From VXYL01 sp964348085 (lineage in GTDB: Bacteria > Pseudomonadota > Gammaproteobacteria > Pseudomonadales > Azotimanducaceae), in NCBI GenBank assembly GCA_964348085.1, contig CAYGBI010000011.1, positions 1 through 64,000 of the forward strand: a stretch of DNA of 64,000 nucleotides. The letters are read 5' to 3'. The notes beneath the pieces were generated by a model, which saw only the letters and a program-made list of their open reading frames with translations, did not search any database and had not been told where the DNA came from. Both the position numbers and the translations under genes were made by a program. Below are positions 26,659 to 34,612 of this stretch, piece by piece; position 1 is the first letter of the stretch; each line of letters starts with the position of its first letter.

Positions 26659-27882
26659 TCACCGTGCCAAGTTCACATCCCCGGCATAGTACTTGTACCT
26701 GAACTCCAGTCTAAGGTCTCGCCTCGCCACCGGATTGCCGTCTTGGAATGCCGGCCTGTAGCGCGCCAGCTTCGCCGCTTTGCGCAGCCTGAACTCCATC
26801 AAGTTGTGCGGCTCGGCGCGCAACGTCTTGCGTCCGACCACGTCACCCCGATGCGTGACCGTCAACGCGAGTTGCACCACTCCGTCCTGCGGCGTTCCCT
26901 GATATTCCGACACTTGCGCCGGATCCTGCGGCAAACGCAAGTAGAGGGCGGTTGGCTTCTCAAAAACATCCGCCCGCGCCGCATCGTCGGCCTCAAGCAA
27001 CGCCCAAGCCCGCCGGTAGTAGCTCATGGCGATGCCGTGCTCGTAATGCAGCAAGTTCCAATCCGCAAGTTCCACCATGGCGGCCGCCACCTCGATGTCG
27101 GAAATGCCGGTCGTCTCCCGCGTCAAGTCGAGCACATCGCGCAACGCCTGCTTGCCCCGACGATACGAGGACCTCCGGTACCAAGGCGGATCCTTGGAAT
27201 AGCCGGGCGGCCACGCCGAAAAGCCGCCGCGACCCGGCTCGCGAACGCCGAACCGCCGTTGCCGATAAGTGTCGGCGTAGCCGCGCAGCACCTCGATCTT
27301 ACGTCGGTCGCCGGGAGGGTAGTGTTCCTCGACGATGTCCATGAGTTGCTCGTAGAGCACCTGCGCCGCACGGAACTTGTAGTTGGTTAGATACCAGTCG
27401 ATGAGCTGCTTGATCCCCGGGACGAGACGGGGATCGTCCTTGCCGTAGACGCGCGCCTTGAGGCTGTAGGCGAACTCGTGCCGCTCGTTGGCGGAGGCTC
27501 GGTCGCCAAGCGCTACGAACGCTTCCGCTTCTCGATACAAAAGCGGCAACTGAGCGAGGCCTTGGACGCCGTCGTTCAAACGCACGATGTGCTTGGCGCG
27601 GTCGTACGCCTGCAAGGCCCCCTCCGAATCGCCTTGCCGCAAGCGGGCGTCGCCAAGCACCGTCAACGGATCCCCGAGCGTCGAGTGATAACGACCCACC
27701 TCGCCTTCGATCTCGGCGACCAAGCGCTCCGCCTCGGCAGCGACTTCGGCGAACTCGCCCACCTGCATCCGCGCCGACAGGTCCGCCACCGCTTGCTCGT
27801 CGTTGGCAAGCGAAACCGTCCCCGAGACTATGGCGAGGCAAACCAACGCGAGTGCTGGCAGGTGCGTCGAGGGACGGGTCAT
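26659..27882 (-). CDS. Secreted TPR protein with TonB C-terminal-like domain
   Basis: The 407-residue protein begins with a signal peptide (LPALALVCLAIVSGTVSLAND), so it is periplasmic. The middle is helical TPR-like: YHSTLGDPLTVLGDARLRQG, EGALQAYDRAKHI and EHGIAMSYYRRAWALLEADD. The last 90 residues, with GVVQLALTVTHRGDVVG, KLARYRPAFQDGNPVARR and LRLEFRYKYY, resemble the C-terminal domain of TonB, without a membrane anchor or Pro-rich linker. The start ATG follows GGGAG; a longer frame overlapping the divergent CRTAC1 gene was rejected. It is divergent from that gene across about 93 bp. Confidence 0.8.
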   Translation of the reverse strand: MTRPSTHLPALALVCLAIVSGTVSLANDEQAVADLSARMQVGEFAEVAAEAERLVAEIEGEVGRYHSTLGDPLTVLGDARLRQGDSEGALQAYDRAKHIVRLNDGVQGLAQLPLLYREAEAFVALGDRASANERHEFAYSLKARVYGKDDPRLVPGIKQLIDWYLTNYKFRAAQVLYEQLMDIVEEHYPPGDRRKIEVLRGYADTYRQRRFGVREPGRGGFSAWPPGYSKDPPWYRRSSYRRGKQALRDVLDLTRETTGISDIEVAAAMVELADWNLLHYEHGIAMSYYRRAWALLEADDAARADVFEKPTALYLRLPQDPAQVSEYQGTPQDGVVQLALTVTHRGDVVGRKTLRAEPHNLMEFRLRKAAKLARYRPAFQDGNPVARRDLRLEFRYKYYAGDVNLAR

Positions 27883-27975
27883 TCTTTGGCTCCCGCTCGA
27901 CGACGCATTGTAGCTCAGGCCGTCGCCGCAAAGACTACACTTGCCCTTCGTTTTGCGACGTTTCCATGTACTCGA

Positions 27976-29634
27976 ATGCCCGCCACGGCTCCCGTACCCG
28001 CGCTGGTCTCGGCGCTCGCCTTCGCCATCGTGGCGAGCGCCGGCGAAGTGCGTTTCACGGATGTCGCCGCCGACGCCGGCCTCGACTTCACGCACGACAA
28101 CGGCATGACCGGCGAGGTCTGGCTGGTGGAGATCATGGGCGCCGGGGTGGGGATATTCGACTTCGACGACGACGGCTGGCAAGACATCTGGGTGGTGCAA
28201 GGCGGCCCGCTCGCCGACCGCGGCGGTGCGCTGCCCTGCGACCGCCTGTATCGCAACGTCGGCAACGGCACTCTGCGCTTCCGTGACATCACCGGCGAGT
28301 CGGGGGTCTGCGCGGACGGCTACGGCATGGGCATTGCGACCGGCGACATCGACAATGACGGCGACGTCGACGTGTTCATCGCCAACTACGGCGCCAATCA
28401 ACTGTTCGAGAACTTGGGCGAAGGACGCTTCCGCGACATCACCGCCAACGCCGGCATCACCGGCGACGACTGGTCGGTGAGCGCGACCTTCGCGGACATT
28501 GACGGCGACGGCCGACTCGACCTCTACGTCGCCAACTACGTGGCGTTCGACTTGGCGGATCACAAGCCGTGTACCGACGCCGAGTCGCGGCCAAGCTACT
28601 GCTCGCCGGAAGTCTACCAACCCGCCCAAGACCGTCTTTACCGCAACTTGGGCAGAGGCGAGTTTCAAGACATAAGTGACGTCGCCGGCATCGACAAGGC
28701 GCGGGGCGCCGCGCTGGGCGTGGTGGCGGAGGACTTCAACGGCGACGGCGACATCGACTTCTACGTCGCCAACGACATGTCCGACAACCTGCTGTGGCTC
28801 AACCAAGGCAACGGCAAGTTCACGGACAACGCGCTGTTCGCCGGCGTCGCGGTCAACGGCGATGGCGTGGTAGAAGCCAGCATGGGCGTTGCCGCGGCGG
28901 ACTTCGACCGAGACTGCGACGTGGACCTCTTCATGACTCATTTGGCTGCGCAAACGAACACCCTTTACGCCAACGACGGCAACGGCTGGTTCACCGACCG
29001 CTCCAGCACCGCCGGCGTCGCCGCCGCCAGCATTCCCTACACCGGTTTCGGCACCGCTTGGTTCGACGCGGAAAACGACGGCGACTTAGACCTCTTCAGC
29101 GCCAACGGCGCGGTGACGGCGATTCAAGGCCAGTCGCCCGGACCCCTCGGCCTGCCCCTGCGACAGCCGAACCAGCTTTGGCTGAACGACGGGCGCGGAC
29201 GGTATCGAGAACGCACGGGCATCGCCGACTTCGCCGTCGAGGAGGTCAGCCGCGGCACCGCCTCGGGCGACTTGGACAACGACGGCGACTTGGATCTCGT
29301 CGTCACCAACAATCGCGGGCCGGCGCGGCTCTACCGCAACGACTCGGTCCGGGCGGCGCACTGGCTCGGCGTGGAACTAGACGCCCCGGCCCCGCGCCTC
29401 GTCCTCGGCAGTCGCGTAAGACTGGGCACGTCGTGCCCCGGCCTGCGCATCGCCACCGATGGCAGCTACGCCTCTGCGCACGATCCGCGCGTCGTGTTTG
29501 GTCTAGGTGCGCACACGGCCTCGGCGCATGTGCGGGTCACTTGGGCAACGGGCGAAGAAGAGGTGTTTGGGCCGCTGGCGGTGGATCGTTACCACCGGTT
29601 GCACGCCGGTGCGGGAAAGGTGCTCCGGCATTGA
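27976..29634 (+). CDS. CRTAC1-family protein (FG-GAP/VCBS plus ASPIC-UnbV)
   Basis: The 552-residue exported protein starts with a signal-like segment (PALVSALAFAIVASAGEV). It has FG-GAP/VCBS beta-propeller repeats with calcium-type loops: DFDDDGWQDIWVVQ, DIDNDGDVDVFIAN, DIDGDGRLDLYVANY, DFNGDGDIDFYVAND and DLDNDGDLDLVVTNN. The C-terminal ASPIC/UnbV module (GSRVRLGTSCPG) ends with DRYHRLHAGAG. A Cys pair brackets PCTDAESRPSYCSPEVYQ before DRLYRNLG, as in the paralogue at 29726-31408. It is probably an extracellular or surface adhesion or binding protein. Confidence 0.87.
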   Translation: MPATAPVPALVSALAFAIVASAGEVRFTDVAADAGLDFTHDNGMTGEVWLVEIMGAGVGIFDFDDDGWQDIWVVQGGPLADRGGALPCDRLYRNVGNGTLRFRDITGESGVCADGYGMGIATGDIDNDGDVDVFIANYGANQLFENLGEGRFRDITANAGITGDDWSVSATFADIDGDGRLDLYVANYVAFDLADHKPCTDAESRPSYCSPEVYQPAQDRLYRNLGRGEFQDISDVAGIDKARGAALGVVAEDFNGDGDIDFYVANDMSDNLLWLNQGNGKFTDNALFAGVAVNGDGVVEASMGVAAADFDRDCDVDLFMTHLAAQTNTLYANDGNGWFTDRSSTAGVAAASIPYTGFGTAWFDAENDGDLDLFSANGAVTAIQGQSPGPLGLPLRQPNQLWLNDGRGRYRERTGIADFAVEEVSRGTASGDLDNDGDLDLVVTNNRGPARLYRNDSVRAAHWLGVELDAPAPRLVLGSRVRLGTSCPGLRIATDGSYASAHDPRVVFGLGAHTASAHVRVTWATGEEEVFGPLAVDRYHRLHAGAGKVLRH

Positions 29635-29656
29635 ACGCGCGACGTCCGCTCCTAGC

Positions 29657-29813
29657 CGGCGCCCATCGGTTCGCCGCCGCCCCGCCGTAACTCGACAATT
29701 TGGCTGCAAATTGGGACACCCACTTTCAGGGGGGTGCAGATGGGACACCCACTTTCCGTTCGGCGCCCGTCGGTTCGCCGCCGCCCCGTCGCAGCTCGAT
29801 AATCTGGTTCGCC
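29657..29813. repeat. Duplicated 47-bp end of the CRTAC1 gene plus doubled 15-mer
   Basis: The last coding bases of the minus-strand CRTAC1 gene (29761-29807) recur at 29657-29703 just beyond its stop, with about 41 of 47 bases identical. Between them the 15-mer GGGACACCCACTTTC occurs twice (29713-29727 and 29742-29756). All six differences are transitions, and most would be synonymous if both copies were read as QIIELRRGGGEP. Confidence 0.85.
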
Positions 29814-31408
29814 TCGAAGTCGCCGAAGGACTCTTCCGTGCCGCCGTTCGAACCGGCCCAACGCACCACGACGTCGCGAGCCTGAGTTTCGACGCCGAGG
29901 CCAAAGTGAACGCGAGGATCGCTCGACGACAGATAGCTGCCGGCGGGCTGAACGTCCCGATATACCCGCTTGCCGCCGACTAGCGCCGAGACGGTCGCCC
30001 CGTAGGCGTCGCGATGCGGATTGCCAAGCACCACTCGAAAGCGCAGCCAGTTGCCCCGCGAAGCGACTTGGTTGATGAGCAGGTAGGCCGGGCCGTCACG
30101 ATTGGCCACTAAGAGGTCGAGTCCGCCGTCGTCGTCCACATCGCCGATCGCCACGCCCCGGCTGGTGTGTTCGAGGGGAGGAACGACGCCGCCCTGCGGC
30201 GCCACCTCCTCGAAGCGGCCGACCGCCGATCCGCGAAAGAGCACGTTCGGCTCGTCGAAATCAAGCCCCTTGGTAAGGGCCTCCGTGCCAACCATCCCGT
30301 TCGCTTCGTAAAGGTCCAGCAAACCGTCGTTGTCGAAGTCAGCGAGCACCACGCCCCAACGGGTGTAGCGGCCGGTAAGGGCGAGGCCAATCTCACCGGT
30401 CGCATCGGTAAAGAACATGCCCTCGTTGCGAAAGAACGAATCCGTCTGCCCGGTGATGTTGGTCACCAGGACGTCCGTGTCGCCGTCTTGATCCACATCC
30501 GCGGCGGCAACCCCCATTCCCGCTTTCGCCATACCGTGCTCGTCCACGGCGCAACCCCATAGCGCGGCGACCTCGTCGAACTTCAGGCCGCCCCTGTTCA
30601 GCCAAAGTTGATCAACCATCTGGTCGTTGGCGATGAACAAGTCCGTTAGCCCGTCTTGGTTGAAGTCGGCGCCCACGACGCCGAAGCCGTTGCCAAAGGC
30701 CCGTCGGATGCCCGAGGCCGCGCTGACGTCGGTAAACGTGCCGTCGCCGTTGTTGCGATATAGCCGGTCCCGCGCCGGCGCGTTGTAGTTCTCCGGCGGA
30801 CAATAGGTGAGCACACTGCCCGAATAGCAGTTCATTTCCGCTTCAACCGACCAGTGGATGTAGTTGGTGTGGAACAAATCCAAGTCGCCGTCGTCGTCCA
30901 AGTCGAGGAAGGCGGCGGATGTGCTCCAAGCCGCATCGTCGACGCCGGCGGTCGCCGCCACGTTGACGAAGTGGCCGGTGCCGTCATTCCGATACAGCGC
31001 GTTCGAGCCGACGTTAGTGACGTAGAGGTCTACATCGCCGTCGTTGTCGTAGTCGCCAGCGGCGACTCCCATGCCATAGCCCGTATCGTTCGCGCCGTGG
31101 CCGTTCGGCGCCTCGACAAACGCGCCGCCTTGGTTGAGAAAGAGGCGGTTACCCAGCTCGCCTTGCGATGATGGAGATTCGTACAGGCTGCCGGCCTGAA
31201 CGAGATAGGCATCGAGGTCGCCGTCGCCGTCGATGTCGACGAGAGCCCCACCGCTACCGGTGATCTCCGGCAGCAGCGGGCGGCCGCGGAAACCGGAGAC
31301 ATGTGCGAAGTCTAAGCCGCGCGCACCTGCCTCTTCGGCAAACCAAGGCGTGGCAGTTCCACCCTGTTCCGGCGCGCAACCCATGGCGACGATGCAAACC
31401 CAAGCCAT
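29726..31408 (-). CDS. CRTAC1-family protein (FG-GAP/VCBS plus ASPIC-UnbV)
   Basis: The protein has about 560 residues when started at MAWVCIVAMGCAPEQ, a short signal with a lipobox-like VAMGC, so it may be a lipoprotein. Calcium-type FG-GAP loops are abundant: DIDGDGDLDAYLVQ, DYDNDGDVDLYVTN, DLDDDGDLDLFHTNY, DFNQDGLTDLFIAND, DVDQDGDTDVLVTN and DFDNDGLLDLYEANG. The C-terminal ASPIC/UnbV domain includes AYGATVSALVGGKRVYRDV and SSSDPRVHFGLG. The Cys-bracketed NCYSGSVLTYCPPENYNAP matches the paralogue at 27976-29634. The final residues run into a duplicated 47-bp sequence. The start codon is uncertain. Confidence 0.85.
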   Translation of the reverse strand: MAWVCIVAMGCAPEQGGTATPWFAEEAGARGLDFAHVSGFRGRPLLPEITGSGGALVDIDGDGDLDAYLVQAGSLYESPSSQGELGNRLFLNQGGAFVEAPNGHGANDTGYGMGVAAGDYDNDGDVDLYVTNVGSNALYRNDGTGHFVNVAATAGVDDAAWSTSAAFLDLDDDGDLDLFHTNYIHWSVEAEMNCYSGSVLTYCPPENYNAPARDRLYRNNGDGTFTDVSAASGIRRAFGNGFGVVGADFNQDGLTDLFIANDQMVDQLWLNRGGLKFDEVAALWGCAVDEHGMAKAGMGVAAADVDQDGDTDVLVTNITGQTDSFFRNEGMFFTDATGEIGLALTGRYTRWGVVLADFDNDGLLDLYEANGMVGTEALTKGLDFDEPNVLFRGSAVGRFEEVAPQGGVVPPLEHTSRGVAIGDVDDDGGLDLLVANRDGPAYLLINQVASRGNWLRFRVVLGNPHRDAYGATVSALVGGKRVYRDVQPAGSYLSSSDPRVHFGLGVETQARDVVVRWAGSNGGTEESFGDFEANQIIELRRGGGEPTGAERKVGVPSAPP

Positions 31409-31496
31409 GGCCCAGCAACCCTGACGCTCGCTTCTTGGGTTTTGTGCTACTGTCAAACAGTCTATCTCGACAGCGATATTGGAGGGAGAATACCCG

Positions 31497-32045
31497 ATGA
31501 GTTCGGCACAAGGCATCCACAAAGCGGTCATCGCGGGCATCGCCGGTGGTTTAGCGTTGCTCATTGCCGGCACGGCCCTAGGGGCCGACGACATCGTCCC
31601 GCAGGACGAAATCGAAAACACGTATCGGGCGCAAACCCAAGGCAGACAGCTCTTCCGAGCGGAGAAGTACCAAGAAGCCATTCCCTACTTGGAGTTCGCG
31701 GCACAGCGCGGATTCAAGCAGGCCCAAGTTCGACTTGGCGAAATCTACGTGAAGGGGTTGGGCGGGGTTAAGCCCGATCTGGTACAGGGCGTAGGTTGGC
31801 TCGGCGTGGCTGCTTCAGGTGAGAGCGACCCCCGGATTCGGCAACTGTACCAAAGCGTGCGCGAAAACATCCCTGCGGAACACAACGAGACGTTGGACAA
31901 GATTGTGGAACAGTACACGCGCAACTTCGATGGCCGTAGGACGAGGGTTGTCTGCGAGATGGTTCAGCGGGCGGGCACGCACGGTAAGATGATGCTCTGT
32001 CGCTACCTCGACGAGAACCTCTACCCGGGCATCAGTCGAAGCTGA
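31497..32045 (+). CDS. Secreted Sel1/TPR-like protein
   Basis: The 182-residue protein has a signal peptide (AGIAGGLALLIAGTALGADD). The mature part has one Sel1-like helical repeat: YQEAIPYLEFAAQRGFKQAQ and then VRLGEIYVKGLGG, followed by VQGVGWLGVAASGE. The C-terminal part with two Cys (VVCEMVQ, MMLCRYLDENL) is specific to this protein and its paralogue at 39376-40125. The ATG follows GGAGGGAGAATACCCG. A short inverted repeat (ACTGT-CAA-ACAGT, 31449-31461) lies 36 bp upstream of the start. The function is unknown. Confidence 0.82.
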   Translation: MSSAQGIHKAVIAGIAGGLALLIAGTALGADDIVPQDEIENTYRAQTQGRQLFRAEKYQEAIPYLEFAAQRGFKQAQVRLGEIYVKGLGGVKPDLVQGVGWLGVAASGESDPRIRQLYQSVRENIPAEHNETLDKIVEQYTRNFDGRRTRVVCEMVQRAGTHGKMMLCRYLDENLYPGISRS

Positions 32046-32140
32046 CCATCGGGCGACGCAAGTACGAAGCCACCTGCGGCGGGCGCGACTTCTTCAGCGA
32101 ACACGCCCGACTTCAAGTGCCAAGAACCCATGCGGCCGCT

Positions 32141-32229
32141 AGCCCCCCGCGGTGGCAGTCTGCGTCGCACCGAGAACGGTCGGGCACCCGGCAAGGCGCG
32201 ACGAGGGAGCGTAACGGGCAATATTCGAC
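32141..32229 (-). repeat. Dispersed repeat family 1, copy B
   Basis: The reverse complement of this stretch, beginning GTCGAATATTGCCCG, aligns with 10011-10100. It is the only recognisable content of the roughly 250-bp non-coding stretch between the Sel1-like gene and the convergent TPR lipoprotein gene. No gene or terminator was seen in the rest of that gap. Confidence 0.7.
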
Positions 32230-32293
32230 CGAGGGCGATGCCGAGCGGGATGCACGGCCGCGTTCGAATGCCACGGACTTTCATTACGGGCGG

Positions 32294-33730
32294 TTAAGGT
32301 CCGACGCCACGCTCCAAGTCGGCAAGCCGTCGCTCCGCCGACGCAAGGTCGGTGGCGAAAGCGTCGTCGAGGCGCTTGGCCCACGCCAAGGCGTCGCGGG
32401 CTTCCTCGAAGCGCCCCATTTCCGCTAGGCACCGGCCCAGATAGATGTAGGCGAGGGTGAACGAGGCATCCAACGCAGTTGCCTCTTGGAACCTCGCCAC
32501 CGCTTCGGGCCAATGCTCGCGAACGCCCTCCAGCATACCGGCGAGATGGTAGAGCCGCTCTGGATTCTCGGCACCGTATGTCAGCGCCTGGTCCACCGCC
32601 ACCAAGGCTTCTTCGTAGCGCTCCTGCTGCATGAGGATGCGGGCCAGCCGTTCGTGGGGCCAGACTTGCGCGGGATGCTTGTCGATCGATTGTCGCAGAT
32701 GGTCGAGCGCTTGTTCGTCGTCGCCGATGTGCTGATAGATGCCCGCGAAGACGTTGTGGAACCGGTAATTGTCCGGCGATGCCGCGAACCCTTCTCGCGC
32801 CACGGCCAGCGCCCTCTCGGTCTCCCCGCTTCGACCATAGGCCAAGCTCAGGTTGATGAAGACCGCGTCTTCGGCCAAGTCGCTGGCACGGATGGGTTCA
32901 AGCACCTTCACAGCCTCCTCGAAGCGTCCGGCCTGTAGGAGACGCTCGCCATGCATCAACTTGCGGCCGAAGGAGGCTTCGTATTGCCACTTTTGTCGCT
33001 GCAGGGGATCGCTCCAAGTCATCGGCTTGGCGTCTTTGCCGCGCGCCGTCGCGATCCGCGCATCGTCCGCCTGCCCAAGGGCCTGATACACCCGCCCTAG
33101 CGTTCGATAAACCTGAGGCTCTCGCACTTTCGCTGCAAGCGGCTCAACGACCTCGAGCGCGTCTTGGTAGCGTCTCTCGCCAACCAAGGCCCTCGCCACT
33201 CCCAAGTCGGCGTGCTCGACAAACTCCGCGAGATCCGCGGCTCCGATTTCCCGCACCCGCGCGTACGCCATCCGTGCCTCGGCGTACCGGCCGAGCGAAT
33301 TGAGCCACGCCCCCCGGTAGAGCCACGCCGGCGGGTAGTCCGCATCCAGCGCCAACGCCTCGTCGAGGACCGCCAGCGCCCCTTCGTAGTCGCCGGACTC
33401 CGCGACTAGCACGGCGCGGAAGTACGGCCACCTGAAGTCCGTGGGATCGAGCTGCTGCGTCTGCGCGTAGGTCTGTGCCGCTTCGGTGTAGAAGTCGTTG
33501 ACCTCGTACGCCATGCCGAGCCGCCCGCGCATCTCCGCCGAGGCCGGCAGCGTACGGACGGACTCGCGGAGTTCTTCGATCAGCTCGATCAGCCCCTCGT
33601 TCGCCGAATCGAGGGGCACGCTCGGTGGTGGGTCGAGCGCACGATCGCACGCGGCGATGAGCAATGACGATACGGCTACAAAGAACGTCGCCACGGCCAC
33701 CCGCCCGCTTCGGCCGCGCTGCTTCGGCAT
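32294..33730 (-). CDS. TPR-repeat lipoprotein
   Basis: The 478-residue protein has a lipoprotein-type signal (VSSLLIAACDRA; the Cys near residue 28 would be lipidated). It is followed by at least nine tetratricopeptide units, for example FYTEAAQTYAQTQQLDPTDF, YEGALAVLDEALALDADYPP, YRFHNVFAGIYQHIGDDEQA, YEEALVAVDQALTYGAENPE and FEEARDALAWAKRL. It is predicted to be anchored in the membrane facing the periplasm, as a scaffold. It follows the unknown secreted protein at 33761-34606 by 30 bp on the same strand. Confidence 0.85.
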   Translation of the reverse strand: MPKQRGRSGRVAVATFFVAVSSLLIAACDRALDPPPSVPLDSANEGLIELIEELRESVRTLPASAEMRGRLGMAYEVNDFYTEAAQTYAQTQQLDPTDFRWPYFRAVLVAESGDYEGALAVLDEALALDADYPPAWLYRGAWLNSLGRYAEARMAYARVREIGAADLAEFVEHADLGVARALVGERRYQDALEVVEPLAAKVREPQVYRTLGRVYQALGQADDARIATARGKDAKPMTWSDPLQRQKWQYEASFGRKLMHGERLLQAGRFEEAVKVLEPIRASDLAEDAVFINLSLAYGRSGETERALAVAREGFAASPDNYRFHNVFAGIYQHIGDDEQALDHLRQSIDKHPAQVWPHERLARILMQQERYEEALVAVDQALTYGAENPERLYHLAGMLEGVREHWPEAVARFQEATALDASFTLAYIYLGRCLAEMGRFEEARDALAWAKRLDDAFATDLASAERRLADLERGVGP

Positions 33731-33760
33731 ACCGACTCTAGCGTTCTATTTCGCGGGATC

Positions 33761-34606
33761 CTACGGATTCGCCAAGGTGCCTTCGCACTTGCGGCGATTG
33801 TCGGGGCTCAAATCCGCTCGTTCGCAGCGGATACGCAGTGCCGAAAACGCACGCCGGCTCGGGCCGGTAATCTGATAGCGGCGCCCCCGCAAGCTCGATA
33901 TCTTGACGACATCCACCTCATCGCCCACTTTGATACGACTCGACGCGGCATTGTCGCCCTCGAACAACAGCTTATCGTCGAGCACGACGAGTTGCCGGTC
34001 GCGAACCAAGTCGCGACGCACGGTGACTTTGGCGACAAACCGCTTAGGGATCGCATCACTCGGGTCTTGCGCCCGGGAACGCGTGAACAGCCGCCCGATC
34101 GTTTTCAGAGTCGATGGTCGCTCCACGACTTCCTGCGTGGATGAAGTCGCCTCGTCTGTCGCCGTATCCGGCGAGTCATACTGTTCTTCGGCGGGTGCAG
34201 GCGTCGGTGGCGTCGGCGCTTCCCTCACCGACTCGTCAACGGCCTGCGGCTCCGCCGGCAGCGCTTTGGATGGTGTCTCTTCGGCGACCGTCGGGGGAGT
34301 CGCCAAGTCCTCCGCGTCCTGGAGGCTTTCCGCCGCGACGCGAAAGCAACCTTGGCGCCGTTCCTCGTCCTCTATGAGCGCGCACGCTTGAACCATCAGG
34401 CAGAGCGGCTGTTGCGACTCCGGCAGATTGCGACATTCGTCTGGCGATTCCTCGCCGCGCACGGTATGCGTGAGCAGGATCGCGGCAAGCCCGCAAAACA
34501 AAGCCCGGTACCGACATAGCCGGTACCGGGCGCGGAAGGCGGGGAACCCGCCAGATCCGAGAAGAGCGCTCCTCGAACCTAGCAGTACCCGTTCTCTTCC
34601 TGACAC
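33761..34606 (-). CDS. Secreted protein of unknown function
   Basis: The frame encodes up to 281 residues. A hydrophobic stretch (ALFCGLAAILLTHTVRGEES) looks like a signal peptide. It is followed by a Cys-containing helix, a Pro/Glu/Thr-rich linker of about 90 residues and a C-terminal basic domain (FVAKVTVRRDLVRDRQLVVL; YQITGPSRRAFSALRIRCER). I do not recognise a family. The start is unclear: the GTG at 34606 begins just after the TonB receptor stop, but a terminator-like hairpin (34495-34531) lies inside the first codons. A TTG at 34501 would give a shorter leader. Confidence 0.65.
   Translation of the reverse strand: MSGRERVLLGSRSALLGSGGFPAFRARYRLCRYRALFCGLAAILLTHTVRGEESPDECRNLPESQQPLCLMVQACALIEDEERRQGCFRVAAESLQDAEDLATPPTVAEETPSKALPAEPQAVDESVREAPTPPTPAPAEEQYDSPDTATDEATSSTQEVVERPSTLKTIGRLFTRSRAQDPSDAIPKRFVAKVTVRRDLVRDRQLVVLDDKLLFEGDNAASSRIKVGDEVDVVKISSLRGRRYQITGPSRRAFSALRIRCERADLSPDNRRKCEGTLANP
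34495..34531 (-). terminator. Terminator-like hairpin after the large TonB receptor gene
   Basis: On the minus strand GCCCGGTACCG, a 7-base loop and CGGTACCGGGC make a perfect 11-bp stem followed by TTTGTTTT. It lies about 80 bp after the receptor's stop codon, the expected place for a rho-independent terminator, and it overlaps the putative N-terminus of the next frame. Confidence 0.65.
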
Positions 34607-34612
34607 TACCGC

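Noticed and set aside
27883..28953. N-terminal extension of about 350 codons of the TPR/TonB_C gene
   Set aside because: It is antisense to the CRTAC1 gene, whereas the signal peptide and ribosome site at 27882 mark the real start.
29635..29725. Insertion-sequence end suggested by the doubled 15-mer
   Set aside because: No transposase, terminal inverted repeats or target duplication is visible; only a local duplication can be supported.
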